From positions 5,013,501-5,077,500 of the forward strand of contig CM073558.1 of the NCBI GenBank assembly GCA_037074615.1: a stretch of 64,000 bases of DNA, read 5' to 3'. The translations under genes were made by a program, and so were the position numbers. This stretch comes from Leucaena leucocephala (taxonomy: Eukaryota > Streptophyta > Magnoliopsida > Fabales > Fabaceae). Below are positions 58,901-64,000 of this stretch, one piece after another. Position 1 is the first letter of the stretch; the number at the start of each line of letters is the position of its first letter. The notes beneath the pieces were generated by a model. The model saw only the letters and a list, made by a program, of their open reading frames with translations, ran no database searches and was not told the DNA's origin.

Positions 58901-59172
58901 TGCTGGAATTTATCGCATTTAACACCCGTGAAAATGCACACATGAATAGCTTCATCCCAGTTAGAAAGTGTGGAATGTGGATCAAATAGGATTGTCTTCT
59001 TGAATTCCAGAAGAGCAGTTTTATCTGCAAGAAGAGAGTAAGAAAAGTGGTGAAGACTAAATGTTGTTGGGTATGGAAGGAGGAGGATGAACAATACCCC
59101 TATGAAAACCATGTTGTGTATGTTGAAAAAGCTCCTTGATAATGATATACAGTCATATAAAAACATGAACAA
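55999..59172 (-). pseudogene. LRR receptor-like kinase pseudogene (At2g24130-like)
   Basis: An intact gene would encode a plasma-membrane receptor kinase with signal peptide, LRR ectodomain, one membrane span and a Ser/Thr kinase domain. Exon 1 spans 56626-59172 and exon 2 55999-56357, with a 268-bp GT-AG intron interrupting the APEYG-type stretch. Visible parts: a hydrophobic N-terminus, the DKTALLEFKK LRR N-terminal cap, about ten LRRs, a transmembrane stretch at about 57285-57350, the kinase core with VIHCDLKPSN (non-RD) and SDFGIARL, and exon 2 with a GDVYSFGI-like stretch. Lesions: frameshifts near 58850, 58650 and 58290, stops at about 58109 and 57255, and in exon 2 stops at about 56271 (TGA) and 56176 (TAG). 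The family is known from plant innate immunity and development, but this copy is dead. Confidence 0.9.
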
Positions 59173-60239
59173 GAAGCAGCCTTCTTTCTCTCACTGTTAT
59201 TTATTTTGGGCGTTGATGAGAATGAAAATGCCCCGTGTCTTTTGAAATTGCAGGGTGAGGCTTTAGTCTAAGTGGAAGTATCAGTTTCAAGAGGAAATAT
59301 TCACTGGATGCTATAATTTGTGGAGAGGAAAAAATGTGTCAGTAGAAGATGAGTAATGCCCTTGTGGAAGGCGACAAAGTGACAAACAAAAGAATTGTTG
59401 GTACAAGCAAACGAATTTTGAGGCACTCAACTGCGCACTGAAATACACAGTTGCAGTTGACTTGCAAAAATGGCTGCTCAGCCCAAAAAAGGGTGAAAAT
59501 AGCAGAGACTTTTTGTGTTGTTGCCATAATTGTCATATGTATATAAGAAGTTGACATTTTTTAAGGCCTGAACTACTTTATGCAGTGGAAATCAGGAACA
59601 GTAAAACATCAAAACTTGAGTCAGATAGGATGATGCAATGATTTCTTGTGATTCAGTGGAAGAGTGAAAATAGGAATGAAGTTCTTTATCAAAAACATGA
59701 GAAATTTTCTTTCTGAAAAGTTTATTTTGTCATGTAGTAAACGCAATAAAAATACATTTCTCACATTTTTTCTTTCTTTGAATATATTTTTCATGTGTTA
59801 CAAGGTTTCAATTATCGGAACTAATTCTCTCCACTACCAGTAGTTGCTCTTTACATTGGTAAACTTTATACATGAGGCATAATCATTGTGCTTTTATACT
59901 TGTGAAATTAGCTATTCTTTATATATAAAAAAATTTAGATGAGTTAAAGTCTAGGGATTTATTAGGGTTGTGATATATCTCTCATTCAAAAATTATTTAT
60001 AAAAGTATTTATATGTTGTTTATTGATAAAAATTTTATATTAATAATGATATTTAAATTGATGACCTTGTAAGTTAGAATCAATTCTTTATCAATAAGGT
60101 GATAAAGCTATTATACCCGTGGTTCAATTAGGCCCACTTAATCACGAACCTAATATGCATGGTGAATTGGATGGGAGGAAATGTTGGGACATTTAATTGA
60201 CCAATTACTTATCGTTTATAGGTTCAATTGGTGAAAAAA

Positions 60240-60480
60240 TAAGACATATAATTATTTAAAACTTATTCGATCTCTAAGGAGCATCACTTTGTTGTAGTTT
60301 CAATTACTGTGGTTGGAGAGACATTTTAATTTTTGGGTATCTAGGATTACGCCTGAAGGTAATAAAGAGCTCGTCCTGTATAATATTAGTATCACCTAAG
60401 AGAAAGGGAAACTTCGTCCTACCTTTGGATCAATGTGAGCCCAACCTCTTTCTAAAAGTTTTGTACAAAAAAAAATTGAC
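60240..60480 (+). repeat. Dispersed repeat family B, copy 3
   Basis: Contains TTATTCGATCTCTAAGG, then GGTTGGAGAGACAT, GGGTATCTAGGATTACGCC, GAGCTCGTCCTGT with ATTAGTATCACCTAAGAG, and CTTCGTCCTACC, parallel to the copies at 31480 and, inverted, 21160. Confidence 0.55.
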
Positions 60481-62759
60481 CAACTAGACTGGTGAATTGG
60501 ATTGGTGTAAATTAACAAGACTCTTATAATTACTAAGAATTCATTAATCTTGCGTTTGGATTAGGGAGTGTATTATTCATTTTGGTTTTAAACTAATTAA
60601 TGATTTTGCTTTGATCACATGAGAACTAATTTGTTTTGTATCTCAAATTTATATTTTAATTTTTTTAAAATTATCCCTATTAATTGTGTATATTAAAAAA
60701 GTTTTTATCAACAAGTCAATGGAAATAATTACATAGGATATTTTAAAAAATTAATATAAATTTTTTACAAATAACAAGCTTAATTATTTTTTTAATTTTT
60801 ATAAATTAGTTTTCTAACTATTACAATTAGAAGGAAATGGAGTATTACAAACCTAGTTTTTTTTTTTTTAAAATGTGAACCCTAACAAAGAATTTTTAAT
60901 GTATTAGAATTTGAAATATTTATGCTACCCAAACAAAAAAAATTAAATACATGAATTTTAAATGTGAGATTTTAAATTATAAATTCAAATCCAAATTAAT
61001 CTATCCACACACATTCTAAGTGACTTTATCCAAAGCGAAGGGAGAGAGAGACATGCATAACAGCGGATCTAATTTTTGTGACACCCACGTATAATTACAA
61101 GTGAATAATGCCTCAATCTTTCCCCACAATTTAGATATAGAAAACTTAGTGATCACATATTTAAGTAGTCTTGAAAGCTCTCATCTTTTTTTTTTTTATA
61201 ATATTAACGGGATATTATTATCAGTTAATCCTAATTTTAGATTTTATAACTATCTCTCATAATATAGGTGTCTCATCTAAAAATCGAATATAAGATCTAA
61301 GGGTATCTTCAACTGTTAGTTGAAAGCTCTAATCTTAAAAATTCTTCTCATCATTCTGCTAGATGATTTGAGGGCAAAATCCACAAGGTTCTCAATCTGA
61401 AAGAGGATAACACAATTAGGAGAAAGATATTAGGGTCTCGTCTAACTAACAATGAGCACCATGATGATACTAGAGAAAGACGTCCCAAATCAAGGAATCT
61501 CATAAGTTGTTTCTAATGTATTGCTCACACTACGTCTATCATATGTTAATGTTACCTAGTCACCATTAGAGTAATTAACCCATAAATATTGACCGAGTAA
61601 ATAACCCTATTTCAACTGAGCTTAACTTGACTACATACTTAGGATATTTTATTTAATTACCTAACTTAATATCTAAATAATAATAATTAATAAAATATCT
61701 CACAATAATAACTTTTAAAGACAATTGGAGTCCAACAAATTCATATTCATGATGGGATCTATATTGAGCCTGAAAACAACTAGGTTTGAGCTATAATTAA
61801 ATGACGAAATTTTGTTCAATAAAGTTTCAAAATACCATTCATCAAAACTTTGGAAAGCAGCTACCAACATCACATGGCAGTGACATTTTTGGAATATTCA
61901 GAATGAGAGATTTGTTTTTTTATGATCACATAATCAAACGAAAAGACAAAAGAATCAAATATCATTTTCAAAAATCTGTCACTGAAAACGAAGAAAATGA
62001 CACTGAGCCAATCGCAATATCTTAGACAAGCGCTCACTCATTAATCAAAGCTTCAAAAAATTTTATCCAAACATTCAAAAACACTATATCTCATGTGTTT
62101 TAATTTTCAGTCCTCAATTAAAAGCTTATAAAACTACCATTATTATATTTTTCTCAGTAATTACTATGACGAAATTACATTTGTTATTAGAACTTGGGCC
62201 ACACACGTATTCAACTTTTAGCTGTACCAAATCTTCTCTTGTAGTATTTGTTGGATATATAATTAGTTACTGTGAGATTAGCTGAGAATGGGAATTAAGT
62301 TCAGAGGACATATTGGAAACTTTCCCTGTACTAGTCATTGTGCTTAAATTGTGGCTAAACCCTAAACATATATAGAGACCCTCCTCAACTAATAGGTCAA
62401 CCCTAAAACTTTTGAAAAATCTTTCACTTCAAGGGTAAAAAAGTCATATCAATACGCTCATATTGGACTAATAAGTAGATGCCTCCTAATAAAACATGAA
62501 CATACTTTGGCCACATGATAAAATGTTAACAAATTTCTTTATACATATAATTAGATTTAGGTAAATTATCTTATAGAAATGAGTTGTACTATTTTTAACA
62601 TATAAATAATGCAACTTGTTAAATTGTTTTATATTCTTTTATATTGATTCGAGTCTTTAAAGTGCGTTATACAATATGCAACTAATTTTTGAAGCCCTCA
62701 AAAGCAACGGACGGAAAAAAGAAGGAAAAAAAAAGATAATAGTAGTATCAATAACTAGT

Positions 62760-62900
62760 GAAATGATTGTGTATCGATAAGTTATATCATAAAGTGAGAG
62801 AATTGAGTTCGAATTCCACGTTGTTAAAAGATATTTCTAGGGAGAGATATCTTGCTCATAAAACCTCAATTTAGATTAATCAATTTCTTAGATACCTAAT
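62760..62900 (+). repeat. SINE-like fragment
   Basis: A B-box-like GAGTTCGAATTCC is followed by ATATTTCTAGGGAGAGATAT and a Leu/Ile-codon-like AT-rich tail. The A-box is weak, so the assignment is tentative. Confidence 0.25.
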
Positions 62901-63517
62901 AATATGATTAAAAAAAATATCCGATATTGGGTGGCTCAAAGGGTTATAAAAAAAATCAAAATAAAATAATGTTTATTCTTATTAGGACATAAATTCCTGA
63001 GATCACTTTGTTGATTGATTATCTTACAACAAATCCATCTTGAATTGCCAAATAGATCCCTAGGGTGACTATACCTGTATATACATAAATGTTTAGGTAT
63101 ATGAGTAAGCATGACTTATCTTTGTTAGCTTTAATTGTCGTTCCCTGCATGGTGTCTTCATCAACACACAGACATACACACACATATAAACGCTGTAACG
63201 TAAACAAGTTTTATAGCATGATAGTTGTACATTGATATAAAATATGGAAGCCCAAATAAAGAAGAGAAGGAAGGTTGTGTTTGGATAAATAGAAAAGAAT
63301 ATAATTATAATAAGACAACCTCGTCATTTTGCTCACACCTTTGGCTAACCTAGTATTAGAAGTAAACGTTAGATTTTCCTAATGAATAGAAAATATGCTT
63401 CAAACTTTGTCTCTGATACAAAAACAGAAACAGAAAATTAATGGGGTTGGATCTTGTGCGTCTCCTGTGATTTGGACCCATCAACTACTACTTCCACTTG
63501 TTTGACTCTCTCTCTCT

Positions 63518-63528
63518 CTATATATATA
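63518..63528 (+). promoter_or_regulatory. TATA box of the small-peptide reading frame
   Basis: CTCTCTCTCTATATATATATG. The TATA run follows a CT-rich tract and lies just before the first ATG (63528) and about 50 bases before the second (63570). Confidence 0.4.
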
Positions 63529-63737
63529 TGATCATCATAACCAAAATCAATAATAAAGCACAACACAAGATGATGATAATGAAGCCTCTCCATATTGTCC
63601 TCGTTGCTCTCATGGCTTTCCAAACAACGTTGTCTGCCTCCACTTTTATAGAAGCTAGACCTTTTCTGGTACCAGGTGATGCATTATGTGCTTTAATTTG
63701 TTTCATATCATATTGTTATTCATGCAGATATAAGTGA
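63528..63737 (+). CDS. Putative small secreted peptide precursor (possibly exon 1 only)
   Basis: The in-frame ATGs are 63528, 63570, 63573 and 63579. From 63570 the protein starts MMIMKPLHIVLVALMAFQTT, a good signal peptide (hydrophobic core, small residues at A-S-A), followed by a short STFIEARPFLVPG tail. If the GTGATG at about 63678 is a donor, exon 1 ends there and the mature peptide is encoded downstream. Otherwise the frame ends at 63737. The architecture resembles plant precursor genes for small signalling peptides, but I cannot assign a family. The window ends before the gene can be completed. Confidence 0.4.
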   Translation: MIIITKINNKAQHKMMIMKPLHIVLVALMAFQTTLSASTFIEARPFLVPGDALCALICFISYCYSCRYK

Positions 63738-64000
63738 TAGATGTTTTGTTATCAAGTTAGTTGTATGGTTAAATGTCTTGTTATCAAGTTAATTGTATGG
63801 TTAAAACATGACACATGCATTAATAGTTTTAAAAGATGAATATAAAACATTTAATTGTACTCCTCTAATGCTACTTATAACTTAGGGAGAGAAGTTTTTT
63901 TTGTCCTATTGAGTCATATTATTCAATTTTTTATATAAATATGCTATTTTAATTTGTTTTTTATTTACTATCATGCATATTGTTATTTTTTTGGGAAGGG
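63738..64000. other. AT-rich end of window
   Basis: Contains a near-tandem repeat of GTTATCAAGTTA(G/A)TTGTATGGTTAAA (63749-63804). No gene seen. It could be intron of the small-peptide gene. Confidence 0.4.

Larger units (their letters stand above)
59173..63500. other. Gene-poor AT-rich region
   Basis: No supported gene. It contains dispersed repeat B copy 3 (60240-60480) and a SINE-like piece near 62760-62900. A 74-codon frame at 61801-62025, rich in Lys, Phe, His and Ile, matches nothing I know and is probably fortuitous. Confidence 0.55.

Noticed and set aside
1..64000. CRISPR array, operon, phage or bacterial defence system
   Set aside because: The sequence is plant nuclear DNA with spliced genes; no regularly spaced repeats or clustered prokaryotic genes are present.
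1..64000. Canonical tRNA or rRNA genes
   Set aside because: Only tRNA-like A/B boxes within SINE-like repeats were seen; none folds into an obvious complete cloverleaf by eye.

Overview
The window is nuclear DNA of a flowering plant, almost certainly a eudicot and perhaps woody. Evidence: GT-AG introns, a lignin-pathway BAHD acyltransferase (HCT), a cytosolic Hsp70, a plant-type LRR receptor kinase and plant transposon families, all in very AT-rich intergenic DNA. I cannot name the species. Coding density is low. Only HCT and Hsp70 look fully intact, plus a possible small secreted-peptide gene at the right edge. Three other host genes are present but broken, and most of the rest is transposon-derived.

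Layout. 1-9 kb: AT-rich DNA with a tRNA-derived SINE, a hAT-like non-autonomous element with an 8-bp target duplication (7010-7785), and weak exon-like fragments. 9.08-16.65 kb (minus): a ten-exon protein phosphatase 2C gene whose introns carry a SINE-like copy, a 5'-truncated LINE and a miniature LTR retrotransposon. Its sixth exon has lost about 7 bases, so the frame breaks. 17.27-17.91 kb: a second hAT-like element, with GGGAC-rich ends. 18.33-19.84 kb (plus): a 5'- and 3'-truncated copy, with introns, of a CCCH zinc finger/CwfJ-like gene (Arabidopsis C3H64 type), with stops. 26.26-28.64 kb: a tandem duplication of about 1.2 kb, followed by a decayed two-gene PIF/Harbinger transposon (28.9-31.34 kb).

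32-38 kb is AT-rich, with an isolated GC-rich patch at 35.94-36.11 kb. HCT (38713-42824, plus) has two coding exons around a 2.8-kb intron and a likely 5'UTR intron. It is followed by a small decayed echo of its own 3' end. 44.8-47.06 kb holds a long-inverted-repeat element and a Stowaway-like element. An intronless Hsp70 ending in EEVD (47267-49237, minus) has a TATA box and an imperfect heat-shock element upstream. A nearly complete Ty1/copia element (50421-55250, minus) has 96-97% identical LTRs, a 5-bp target duplication, a primer-binding site for initiator tRNA-Met, two frameshifts and a mutated protease active site. Next is a heavily mutated LRR receptor kinase pseudogene (55999-59172, minus). 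The last 4.8 kb is AT-rich and ends in the small secreted-peptide-like reading frame near 63.5 kb.

The host genes do not form a pathway: HCT is phenylpropanoid, Hsp70 is proteostasis, and PP2C and LRR-RLK are signalling. I found no operon, CRISPR array or obviously new multi-gene system. The most informative signals are the gene-decay events and the dated or boundary-resolved transposon insertions.
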